Assembly (NCBI GenBank): GCA_018660965.1
Contig: JABJJH010000407.1
Coordinates: forward strand, 1 to 5,115
Direction: 5' to 3'
Length of the DNA stretch: 5,115 bases
DNA from: Rhodospirillaceae bacterium
GTDB lineage: Bacteria > Pseudomonadota > Alphaproteobacteria > UBA8366 > GCA-2717185
Positions 1 through 5,115 of this stretch are shown here, one piece after another. The position numbers were made by a program, and so were the translations under genes. Each line of letters opens with the position of its first letter. Position 1 is the first letter of the stretch. The notes under the pieces were generated by a model, which searched no databases, was not told where the DNA came from, and saw nothing but the letters and a program-made list of their open reading frames with translations.

Positions 1-951
1 GTGTTCGAGGAAATGCCGGTCAAGGAAGAGGTCTTCGCCAAACTGGACGCGGTCATGAAGGACGGCGCGATCATGGCGAGCAACACCTCGACCCTGGATA
101 TCGACCAGATCGCGCGTGCGACCAAACGTCCGGAAGCGGTGCTGGGGATGCATTTCTTCAGCCCGGCGAACGTCATGAAGCTGCTGGAAATCGTGCGCGG
201 TGAAAAATCCTCCAAGGAAGCCGTCGCGACGGCGTTGAGGGTGGCGCGGCGCATCGGCAAGGTTGGCGCGGTGTGTGGCAACTGCGACGGGTTCCTGGCC
301 AACCGCAGCCGCATGCCGTTCCAGACGGAAATGAACATCCTGATCGAAGACGGCGCGCTGCCGGAACAGGTCGACAAGGTCATGGTCGATTTCGGCTACC
401 CCATGGGACCGTTCGCCGTCGGCGACCTGTCCGGGTTGGATATTGGCTATGCGGTTCGGAAGCGCCGCGCCGTGGAAAGCCCCAACGAGTTTCGCAAACT
501 GCCGATCCCCGACCGGTTGTTCGAAATGGGCCGGCTTGGGCAAAAGACCAGCGGCGGTTGGTTCACCTATAAAAAGGGCGACCGGACGCCGTATCCCGAA
601 CCCGAGGTCGTGAAGGTGATCGACGACGTTCGACGCGAAATGGGCGTCACGCCGCACGACTTCACTGATGACGAAATCCTGCAACGCCTGTTGTTGGCGT
701 CGGTGAACGAGGCCGCCAAAATTCTCGAGGAGGGCGTCGCCTATCGCGCCAGCGACGTGGACATCATGTGGTTGTACGGGTTCGGCTTCCCGCGCTATCG
801 CGGCGGGTTGATGTACTGGGCGGACCAGATCGGCGTAAAGGAAATCTACAAGACGATGTGTGCGTGGGAACAGACCTATGGCGAACGCTGGAAACCGGCG
901 AATCTAATCAAGGAACTCGCGGAAGCTGGAAAGTCCTTCGCTGACGCCTAG
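1..951 (+). CDS. Multifunctional beta-oxidation protein, 3-hydroxyacyl-CoA dehydrogenase half (5' end cut by window)
   Basis: This protein oxidises (S)-3-hydroxyacyl-CoA to 3-oxoacyl-CoA with NAD+, the third step of cytoplasmic fatty-acid beta-oxidation. Visible residues 1-94 are the end of the Rossmann NAD domain: the SNTSTL segment (27-32), then catalytic His51 in GMHFFSP and Glu63 in LLEIV, the 12-residue spacing of the His/Glu dyad in this family. Residues 94-107 fit the 3HCDH signature (N-x2-GF-L-x-NR-x3-P). The first C-terminal domain ends near GGWFTY (about 190), and a second repeat (about 228-290) contains GFGFPRYRGG. Two C-terminal domains are typical of FadJ/FadB-like fusions, so an enoyl-CoA hydratase domain probably lies upstream, outside the window. 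The GTG at base 1 reads as an internal Val (V-F-E-E-M is mid-domain), not a start. FadB and FadJ types cannot be separated from this part. It converges on the next gene with 25 bases between stops. Confidence 0.95.
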   Translation: MFEEMPVKEEVFAKLDAVMKDGAIMASNTSTLDIDQIARATKRPEAVLGMHFFSPANVMKLLEIVRGEKSSKEAVATALRVARRIGKVGAVCGNCDGFLANRSRMPFQTEMNILIEDGALPEQVDKVMVDFGYPMGPFAVGDLSGLDIGYAVRKRRAVESPNEFRKLPIPDRLFEMGRLGQKTSGGWFTYKKGDRTPYPEPEVVKVIDDVRREMGVTPHDFTDDEILQRLLLASVNEAAKILEEGVAYRASDVDIMWLYGFGFPRYRGGLMYWADQIGVKEIYKTMCAWEQTYGERWKPANLIKELAEAGKSFADA

Positions 952-963
952 ATAACAAACGAA

Positions 964-989
964 GGTGGCGGTTGGCCTATTCCGCCGCC
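964..989 (-). terminator. Possible intrinsic terminator hairpin between convergent genes
   Basis: GGTGGCGG (964-971) can pair with CCGCCGCC (982-989), giving an 8-bp GC-rich stem with one G-T wobble and a 10-base loop. Read on the minus strand, the stem is followed by a T-rich tail (TTCGTTTGTTATC, 963 down to 951), which suits termination of the minus-strand CoA-transferase. The stop codon of that gene (979-977) lies in the loop. In the plus direction the tail is not T-rich, so termination of the dehydrogenase transcript here is less likely. Pairing was found by eye and no folding energy was computed. Confidence 0.4.
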
Positions 990-2173
990 GCCTTCGTCTC
1001 CATCGCGCGCACCGCGCCGCTATCTTCCAGGCCACCGATCGCGTCATCCGAAAACCCAAGATCGCGCAGGATACCGGTTGTGTGTTCACCGATATGCGGG
1101 CTGTGCGACAACGGGTCGCCTGTTCGCGATGGCGGCAGGCCGGGGGTGTTCGGCATGGGAATGCGGCCAACGCCGCTGTGATCGACCCAGGCGACGGCGT
1201 TCACCGCCTTGACGTGGGGGTCTTCCATGTAGCCGCCATAATCCCGCACCGGCGCGTTGAGGACGCCGGCCTCGTTCAAGGCTTCGTACCATTCCGCCAC
1301 GGTGCGTTGCGTCATGGTGTCCCGCATCAGATCCATCAATTCGGCTTCGTGTTCGGCCCGTGCGGGCACGGTGGCGTAACGCGGATCGGTCGCCATGTCT
1401 TCCCGTCCGATAAGACCGCAAAGGGCTGCGAAATGGGTATCGCGGCGCGCATTCACGTTGATAAAGCCGTCCTTCGCCTTGAAGGTGCCGACGGGGACGC
1501 CCGCCGCCGTGACTTCATCGCCTTCCAGGACATATTCGATCATTTTCGCGGATTGAAACGCGCCGACCGCCTCCATCAAACTTGATTCGATGTGCGCGCC
1601 CTTTCCTTTCGTGGCGCGCCGGTACAATGCGGCGCTGACCGCCTGGAACCCATACAACCCCGTCGAAACATCGATGGCCAGAAGGCCGATGCGCTGGGGG
1701 ACGCCGCGATCATCCTTGTTGACCGACATCAGGCCGGAATAAGCCTGCATGACGGAATCGGTGGCCGGGAGTTTGGCGTTTGGACCAGTTTGCCCGAACC
1801 CGGTCACGGAATAATAGATGACGGTTGGATTGCCGGGCCGGATGCTTTTTTCGTCCAGGCCGAACCGGGCCATGACGCCGGGCCGGTAGTTCTCCATGAT
1901 AACGTCGGCGCTGGCGCACAAGGATTTCGCGATGGCCAGCCCGTCCGGGTTTTTTAAATTAAGCGCGATGCTTTTTTTGCCGCGATTGTAGACGACGCTG
2001 TTCGACGACATGTCGCCATATTGCTTGCCTATTTCTCGGCACCAGTCGCCATCGATGGGCTCCACCTTGATGACCTCCGCGCCATGCTGGGCGAGCAACA
2101 TGCCGCAATGGGGCCCGGCGATGCCCTGAGAAAAATCAACCACGCGCAATCCGGAAAAGGCCGGTTCATCCAT
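977..2173 (-). CDS. Family III (CaiB/BaiF) CoA-transferase, complete, 398 aa
   Basis: This is a class III CoA-transferase, moving CoA from an acyl-CoA donor to a free carboxylate; the substrates cannot be read from sequence. The N-terminal Rossmann-like lobe opens with LRVVDFSQGIAGPHCGMLLA (9-28), followed by GAEVIKVEP (31-39), NRGKKSIALNLK (63-74) and DVIMENYRPG (90-99). Asp168 in AIDVSTGLYG matches the catalytic Asp that forms the aspartyl-CoA anhydride (Asp169 of formyl-CoA transferase). The position aligned with the catalytic His of alpha-methylacyl-CoA racemases appears to be Thr138 (ATDSVM), which argues for a transferase over a racemase. The length is normal for the family (about 380-430). 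I chose ATG 2173 because GGAG (2186-2183) lies 9 bases upstream; a TTG at 2188 would add five residues and overlap that site. It is divergent from the 2-hydroxyacid dehydrogenase across a 207-base spacer. Family assignment is firm; the specific reaction is unknown. Confidence 0.93.
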   Translation of the reverse strand: MDEPAFSGLRVVDFSQGIAGPHCGMLLAQHGAEVIKVEPIDGDWCREIGKQYGDMSSNSVVYNRGKKSIALNLKNPDGLAIAKSLCASADVIMENYRPGVMARFGLDEKSIRPGNPTVIYYSVTGFGQTGPNAKLPATDSVMQAYSGLMSVNKDDRGVPQRIGLLAIDVSTGLYGFQAVSAALYRRATKGKGAHIESSLMEAVGAFQSAKMIEYVLEGDEVTAAGVPVGTFKAKDGFINVNARRDTHFAALCGLIGREDMATDPRYATVPARAEHEAELMDLMRDTMTQRTVAEWYEALNEAGVLNAPVRDYGGYMEDPHVKAVNAVAWVDHSGVGRIPMPNTPGLPPSRTGDPLSHSPHIGEHTTGILRDLGFSDDAIGGLEDSGAVRAMETKAAAE

Positions 2174-2182
2174 GTCGTCGCA

Positions 2183-2186
2183 CTCC
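2183..2186 (-). promoter_or_regulatory. Ribosome binding site that sets the CoA-transferase start
   Basis: On the minus strand GGAG lies 9 bases before ATG 2173-2171. The upstream in-frame TTG (2188-2186) shares a base with this motif and has no comparable site of its own, so ATG 2173 is the better start. Confidence 0.65.
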
Positions 2187-2225
2187 AATCGAAGTTCTTG
2201 TGTATTCGTTTCGTATATCAGCGCA

Positions 2226-2247
2226 ATGTTAGAGGGGCCATGTTAGA
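2226..2247. repeat. Direct repeat ATGTTAGA, two copies, 14-base period
   Basis: ATGTTAGA occurs at 2226-2233 and 2240-2247, separated by GGGGCC. The 14-base centre-to-centre distance equals the period of the next repeat downstream. It lies close to the minus-strand start and could be an operator half-site pair or a decayed tandem duplication. Confidence 0.6.
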
Positions 2248-2261
2248 AGAATAGCCCCCAC

Positions 2262-2292
2262 CCGGGCAAGGAAGACCGGGCAAGGAAGACCG
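2262..2292. repeat. Perfect 14-bp tandem duplication plus partial third copy
   Basis: The unit CCGGGCAAGGAAGA is present at 2262-2275 and again, without mismatch, at 2276-2289, followed by CCG (2290-2292) as the start of a third copy. It contains a purine run, AAGGAAGA. The absence of mismatches suggests a recent slippage duplication or a maintained binding-site array. Confidence 0.9.
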
Positions 2293-2331
2293 TTGCGGCG
2301 GGCGGCGTCCTGTCGCTTAATAGCGCCCAGG

Positions 2332-2361
2332 AGCGAAACAAAACCAAGCGAAACAAAACCA
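2332..2361. repeat. Perfect 15-bp tandem duplication in dehydrogenase leader
   Basis: The unit AGCGAAACAAAACCA occurs at 2332-2346 and 2347-2361 with no mismatch, ending 19 bases before ATG 2381. It would lie in the 5' untranslated leader or core promoter of the 2-hydroxyacid dehydrogenase gene. The unit is A-rich and unlike the 14-bp repeat upstream, so the two duplications arose independently. Confidence 0.9.
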
Positions 2362-2380
2362 AACGCAAGATAGGGGCGTC

Positions 2381-3367
2381 ATGAACACGATGAATCAATA
2401 CAAGGTCCTGTTGGCGGGGCCGATGCCGAAAGCCGCGACGGATTTATTCGATGCGCGCGACGATGTGGTGTACGAAGCGATCACCGACGTTTCCGAAGCG
2501 AATCTTCTGGAAAAAATGCGTGATGTCGATGGAATCACCGTCCGGACGGCGGACATCACGGCAAACATCATCAAGAATTCACCAAATTTGAAGGTCGTGT
2601 CGCGCTTTGGCGTCGGATACGACAGCATCGACGTGCCCGCGATGGACGCGCATGGCATTCCGCTGACGATTGTCGGCACCGCGAATTCCGTCGCCGTGGC
2701 CGAAGCCGCGTTGTACATGATGCTGGAACTGGCCAAGGAAGGCTTCAAACACGATCAGGAAGTGCGCAAGGGCAACTGGAATTACCGCCTTGGCATGCAC
2801 GCGATTGAACTGTGGCGCAAAAAGGTCCTGATCGTCGGCTTCGGCCGGATCGGCACCCGCGTCGCGCCACGCTGCCTCGCCTTCGACATGGATGTGTACG
2901 TGCTCGACCCCTATGTCGATGATTCGGTGATAAAGGCGGCGGGCTGCACCCCGGTTTCGGATTTGCGCGCGGCCTTGCCGGACATGGACTACGTCACCCT
3001 GCATTTGCCCCTAAGCGATGCGACGTGCGATGCGATTGGCGCGGAAGAATTGGCGTTGATGAAACCCGACGCCATCCTCATCAACGCGGCGCGCGGCAAT
3101 ATCGTCAACGAAGACGCCTTGTTTGAGGCCTTATCGAGTGGCGGTATCCGGGGCGCGGGGCTGGACGTGCTGGCGGCGGAGCCCGCCGACAAGGCGCACC
3201 CGCTGTTCACGCTGGAAAACATCGTCATCAGCCCACACATCGCGGGCGTCACCTATGAATCCGCAAACCGAATGGCGGTCGCGTGCGCGCAAAACGTGCT
3301 GGACGTGTTCGACGGCAAGGTCGACCCGGAAAACGTCGTCAACAAGACCGTTCTCGGCGATGGGTAA
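2381..3367 (+). CDS. D-isomer-specific 2-hydroxyacid dehydrogenase, NAD-dependent, 328 aa
   Basis: This cytoplasmic oxidoreductase interconverts a D-2-hydroxyacid and its 2-oxoacid. The catalytic lobe's substrate loop is SRFGVGYDSID (74-84). The nucleotide-binding domain carries GFGRIG (153-158), and Asp176 at the end of the next strand (VLDPY) favours NAD over NADP. The active-site triad is visible: Arg238 (NAARGNIVNE), Glu267 (LAAEP) and His286 (SPHIAG). The protein ends after the C-terminal helix returning to the catalytic lobe, so it lacks the ACT domain of long SerA. It resembles the phosphoglycerate-dehydrogenase-like branch, but glycerate, phosphoglycerate or branched 2-hydroxyacids are all possible substrates. 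ATG 2381 is chosen because AGGGG sits four bases upstream; ATG 2390 is less well placed. The next gene starts 14 bases after the stop, so the two may be co-transcribed. Confidence 0.93.
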   Translation: MNTMNQYKVLLAGPMPKAATDLFDARDDVVYEAITDVSEANLLEKMRDVDGITVRTADITANIIKNSPNLKVVSRFGVGYDSIDVPAMDAHGIPLTIVGTANSVAVAEAALYMMLELAKEGFKHDQEVRKGNWNYRLGMHAIELWRKKVLIVGFGRIGTRVAPRCLAFDMDVYVLDPYVDDSVIKAAGCTPVSDLRAALPDMDYVTLHLPLSDATCDAIGAEELALMKPDAILINAARGNIVNEDALFEALSSGGIRGAGLDVLAAEPADKAHPLFTLENIVISPHIAGVTYESANRMAVACAQNVLDVFDGKVDPENVVNKTVLGDG

Positions 3368-3381
3368 AAGACGGCGCCGTA

Positions 3382-4014
3382 ATGCTTAAACGACTGGCCG
3401 TGGTTGCGGCGATGCTTGCCGGTCTTGGGGGTTATGGCGCATCGGTCCATGCAGCGAATGACGCCGCCATATACGGCAACGTTACAGTTGACCGGAATTC
3501 AAAGGGCGGCGCGGGTTTAAACACCATCGAGATAAACGGCTGGAACGGGATTTTATTCGGCAAGACTGTAACCGAAGTCGAAAAAACCGTACGCGGTTTG
3601 GAACTGGAAAAAATAGACGCGAACACCGTCTATAACCGGTACTGGAAACTTGATTTCAACAGCGTTCCAGATGCTGTTCTGGTGGTCGATTTCGATGTCG
3701 AGAATAAATCCTACCAGCTAACCATCATAAAAGAATATTTCCCGGACCAACGGTTCACCAAGAGTGAAGACGTAGAAAACATAAACAATATCACTGATAT
3801 ACGAAACATCAGAAACATCCAGAATGCGCTAAAAGGGAAATACGGCAAGCCTTCATTCGACAAAAAATTGGCTAATGGCAATATCGAAAAATCAAGCTGG
3901 ATGTTCAAAAACGGCTACATCTACATCAGCGTTGACCCCCGGTATTTCGTCATGACCTACGGGTTAAAGAAAGGGGAACATTATGAGCACATGAGAGAGG
4001 AGTTTAGCGAGTGA
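3382..4014 (+). CDS. Exported protein of unknown function, 210 aa, AT-rich
   Basis: I do not recognise this gene. Residues 1-24 form a Sec signal peptide: MLKR, a hydrophobic core (LAVVAAMLAGLGGYG), then SVHA with probable cleavage after Ala24; there is no lipobox Cys. The mature part (about 186 aa) has no membrane segment and is rich in Lys, Asn, Ile and Tyr. Visible features are NGILFGKTVTEVEKTV (55-70), a run with Ile at every third residue (134, 137, 140, 143, 146), then LKGKYGKPS (150-158) and an aromatic C-terminal part (SSWMFKNGYIYISV, 171-184). The KYGKP followed by W and YIYISV recalls small periplasmic alpha/beta domains, but I assign no family. The start gives a proper signal peptide; in-frame upstream extension to 3283 overlaps the dehydrogenase and is rejected. 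No clear Shine-Dalgarno is seen, so coupling to the gene 14 bases upstream is possible. GC falls to about 38% in 3721-3900, versus about 60% in 2881-3060, suggesting acquired DNA. Confidence 0.78.
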   Translation: MLKRLAVVAAMLAGLGGYGASVHAANDAAIYGNVTVDRNSKGGAGLNTIEINGWNGILFGKTVTEVEKTVRGLELEKIDANTVYNRYWKLDFNSVPDAVLVVDFDVENKSYQLTIIKEYFPDQRFTKSEDVENINNITDIRNIRNIQNALKGKYGKPSFDKKLANGNIEKSSWMFKNGYIYISVDPRYFVMTYGLKKGEHYEHMREEFSE

Positions 4015-4092
4015 CGGAGAGTGTTTCGGGCGGGCGCGCTGGACAATAATTAAGTATGATATCCCCTTTATTCCATGTTGAAGTATAATCAC

Positions 4093-4587
4093 ATGCACGA
4101 AAAATTCATGGTCCGCGCAATAGAGATCGCACGTGAAAGCGTCGATACGCCAGGCACCCTGCCTTATGGCGCCGTTGTCGTCAAAGATGGGGAAATCATC
4201 GGTGAAGGATTGAACCGGAGCGCAGCCAATTTCGACCCGACGTCGCATGGCGAGGTCGAGGCGATCCGTGATGCTTGCCGCCGACTTTCGCTTACCTCCC
4301 TCAAGGGCGCCGACCTATACACGTCTGGTGAACCTTGCTCAATGTGCGTGGCGACGATGTATCAAGTTGGCATTAAACGACTATTTTACGCTGGTGCGGC
4401 AAGCGACAGCGCCGCATTTTTTCAGCGTCTTGCCAAGCACGATCCCAAATGGACCCGCAGCTTGAGCAACCAGGAACTGCGTCATCAGGTCGGACTTCGG
4501 ATCAATGACCGCGACATGGCGGCCACGCAGATGCTGAAGGAAGACATCCTCGCTGTGTACGAAGCCTTCATCGACCGCCACACCTAG
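4093..4587 (+). CDS. Zinc-dependent nucleoside/guanine deaminase family protein, 164 aa
   Basis: This is a cytosolic deaminase of the CDA/GuaD superfamily that hydrolytically removes an amino group from a purine or pyrimidine base or nucleoside. The N-terminal helix MHEKFMVRAIEIA and the strand PYGAVVVKDGEIIGEGLN (24-41) match the family. Zinc ligands are His52 (SHGE) and Cys82 and Cys85 (PCSMC); Glu54 is the proton shuttle. The layout NDPT-H-x-E-VxAIRxAC and LYTSxEPCxMC is very close to Bacillus guanine deaminase GuaD, so guanine is the first guess, but the C-terminal tail differs and the substrate is open. HGE replaces the commoner HAE, and Gly replaces the usual Cys before EPC. I place the start at ATG 4093, with weak GAAG nine bases upstream and agreement with family N-termini; ATG 4075 would add six residues and has no site. 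It lies 78 bases after the exported protein and is followed by a hairpin. Confidence 0.92.
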   Translation: MHEKFMVRAIEIARESVDTPGTLPYGAVVVKDGEIIGEGLNRSAANFDPTSHGEVEAIRDACRRLSLTSLKGADLYTSGEPCSMCVATMYQVGIKRLFYAGAASDSAAFFQRLAKHDPKWTRSLSNQELRHQVGLRINDRDMAATQMLKEDILAVYEAFIDRHT

Positions 4588-4590
4588 AGA

Positions 4591-4607
4591 AATCTGATCT
4601 TCAGATT
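4591..4607 (+). terminator. Perfect 7-bp hairpin after deaminase gene
   Basis: AATCTGA (4591-4597) and TCAGATT (4601-4607) form a perfect 7-bp stem with loop TCT, starting three bases after the deaminase stop codon. The stem is AT-rich and the tail (GTTTGGCCTGTCTTAA) has only short T runs, so as an intrinsic terminator it would be weak. Its position and perfect symmetry are the arguments for function; a protein-binding palindrome is the alternative. Confidence 0.4.
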
Positions 4608-4716
4608 GTTTGGCCTGTCTTAATCGGAATTCTTCCCCACCCCGCCCTCTTCCCTGACCGCGTCGGTTGTGCCAAGCTTGTCGCTGCACCGAACCGTTTT
4701 ACGCCATCAGCCAGCC

Positions 4717-4721
4717 GAGGG
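4717..4721 (+). promoter_or_regulatory. Ribosome binding site of the second CoA-transferase
   Basis: GAGGG at 4717-4721 lies eight bases before ATG 4730 and fixes that start. The 142-base spacer 4588-4729 otherwise holds the deaminase hairpin and a pyrimidine-rich stretch (about 4631-4654); no convincing promoter was seen. Confidence 0.7.
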
Positions 4722-4729
4722 ACCCTGTC

Positions 4730-5115
4730 ATGCCGGACACCACGACCGAACCCATCGCCAACATTGCCGAATTTAACTTCCTGGAGGGCGTCAAAGTCGT
4801 CGACTTTACCCAGTTCGAGGCCGGCACCACTTGCACCGAGGCGCTCGCCTGGATGGGCGCCGATGTGGTCAAGGTCGAGAACCCGAAGATGGGCGATCCG
4901 GGCCGCCGCTTGCGCCCGGGCCAGCCGGACGACGACCCCTATTATTTCCACGTCTTCAACGCCAACAAGAAATCCATCACCGTCAATTTGAAGTCGGAGT
5001 CGGGTCTGGCGCTGGTCAAGGACATGATCCGCGGCGCCGATGTGATGGTGGAGAACTTCGCCCCCGGCGCCATTGAACGCCTCGGCCTGTCCTATGACGT
5101 GGTCCGGGAGATCAA
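4730..5115 (+). CDS. Formyl-CoA-transferase-like family III CoA-transferase, N-terminal third (3' end cut by window)
   Basis: The first 128 residues of a second CaiB/BaiF-family CoA-transferase are visible and the frame is open to the window end. After a polar leader of about 17 residues come LEGVKVVDFTQFEAG (18-32), TCTEALAWMGADVVKVEN (34-51), the YYFHVFNANKKSITVNLK segment (71-88) and GADVMVENFAPGAIERLGL (102-120). The segment order and the YF-x-x-x-N-x-NK-x-SI pattern resemble formyl-CoA transferase (Frc) more than the minus-strand paralogue does. The Frc active-site Gln17 appears to be Glu30 here (QFEAG versus VQAG), and Frc Arg38 aligns with Asn51, so oxalate/formate specificity should not be assumed. 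The catalytic Asp would lie beyond the window. The start has a good ribosome binding site 8 bases upstream. The spacing of 142 bases from the deaminase suggests its own transcript. Confidence 0.93.
   Translation, partial: MPDTTTEPIANIAEFNFLEGVKVVDFTQFEAGTTCTEALAWMGADVVKVENPKMGDPGRRLRPGQPDDDPYYFHVFNANKKSITVNLKSESGLALVKDMIRGADVMVENFAPGAIERLGLSYDVVREI

Larger units (their letters stand above)
2174..2380. promoter_or_regulatory. Divergent intergenic region
   Basis: This 207-base spacer separates the divergent start codons of the CoA-transferase (minus) and the 2-hydroxyacid dehydrogenase (plus), so promoters for both should lie here. I found no -35/-10 pair with good spacing on either strand. 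The stretch next to the minus gene (about 2190-2225) is relatively AT-rich, with TATA-like sequence at 2214-2219, which could serve the minus gene, but this is weak. The rest holds three direct-repeat pairs listed separately. AGGGG at 2372-2376, four bases before ATG 2381, is the likely ribosome binding site of the plus gene. Confidence 0.6.

Noticed and set aside
965..1585. Long open frame on the plus strand (206 codons) opposite the CoA-transferase
   Set aside because: It lies wholly antisense to a clear CaiB-family gene, has an atypical His/Arg-rich composition with no domain pattern, and is a by-product of GC-rich codon bias.
2300..2328. GGGCG (2300-2304) and CGCCC (2324-2328) inverted repeat in the divergent spacer
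   Set aside because: A 5-bp stem with a 19-base loop is expected by chance in GC-rich DNA and has no terminator-like tail.
2579..3004. Minus-strand open frame of 141 codons inside the dehydrogenase gene
   Set aside because: It is antisense to the conserved Rossmann region of a well-supported gene, and its composition is that of a shadow frame.
3283..3381. Longer N-terminus for the exported protein, starting at ATG 3283
   Set aside because: The extension overlaps the 3' end of the dehydrogenase out of frame, is Arg-rich shadow sequence and would bury the signal peptide.
4040..4060. TGGACA (4040-4045) and TATGAT (4055-4060) as a promoter for the deaminase
   Set aside because: Each resembles a consensus hexamer, but the spacer is only 9 bases, too short for a sigma70-type promoter.
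4084..4089. Exact TATAAT, a possible -10 element
   Set aside because: It lies 3 bases before the chosen deaminase ATG and has no -35-like sequence at 16-18 bases upstream (ATCCCC there), so it is probably chance in an AT-rich stretch.
4601..4951. Minus-strand open frame of 116 codons across the start of the second CoA-transferase
   Set aside because: It runs antisense through the conserved N-terminal lobe of the transferase and its ribosome binding site, and shows no recognisable motif.

Overview
The window looks like chromosomal DNA of a Gram-negative alphaproteobacterium, perhaps Rhodospirillales-like. This rests on roughly 60% GC in most genes, the style of the acyl-CoA enzymes and one gene with a classical Sec signal peptide. 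It is an inference from sequence character; there is no rRNA or other marker to fix the lineage. No mobile element, tRNA, rRNA or CRISPR array is visible, and no stretch longer than about 210 bases lacks a gene.

Layout: (1) 1-951 (+) is the 3' part of a multifunctional beta-oxidation protein, carrying the 3-hydroxyacyl-CoA dehydrogenase half. (2) Converging on it, with only 25 bases between the stop codons, is a complete family III (CaiB/BaiF) CoA-transferase on the minus strand (977-2173). (3) A 207-base divergent spacer (2174-2380) carries three separate direct-repeat pairs with 14-15 base periods. (4) 2381-3367 (+) is a D-2-hydroxyacid dehydrogenase without an ACT domain. (5) Fourteen bases later, 3382-4014 (+) encodes an unrecognised exported protein of 210 residues whose mature part is clearly AT-richer than its neighbours. 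(6) 4093-4587 (+) is a zinc-dependent nucleoside/guanine deaminase, followed by a perfect 7-bp hairpin. (7) 4730 to the window end (+) is the N-terminal third of a second, formyl-CoA-transferase-like family III CoA-transferase.

Functionally, three of the six genes act on acyl-CoA thioesters (hydroxyacyl-CoA dehydrogenase and two CoA-transferases), and a fourth interconverts 2-hydroxy and 2-oxo acids. This suggests a locus for catabolism of organic or branched acids through CoA esters. The divergent pairing of a family III CoA-transferase with a D-2-hydroxyacid dehydrogenase recalls 2-hydroxyacid activation modules (HadA/LdhA, FldA/FldH), but no dehydratase is visible here, so that link is only a hypothesis. 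The deaminase and the exported protein have no obvious metabolic tie to the rest. No convincing new multi-gene system was found. The most unusual items are the AT-rich exported orphan and the repeat-laden divergent spacer.
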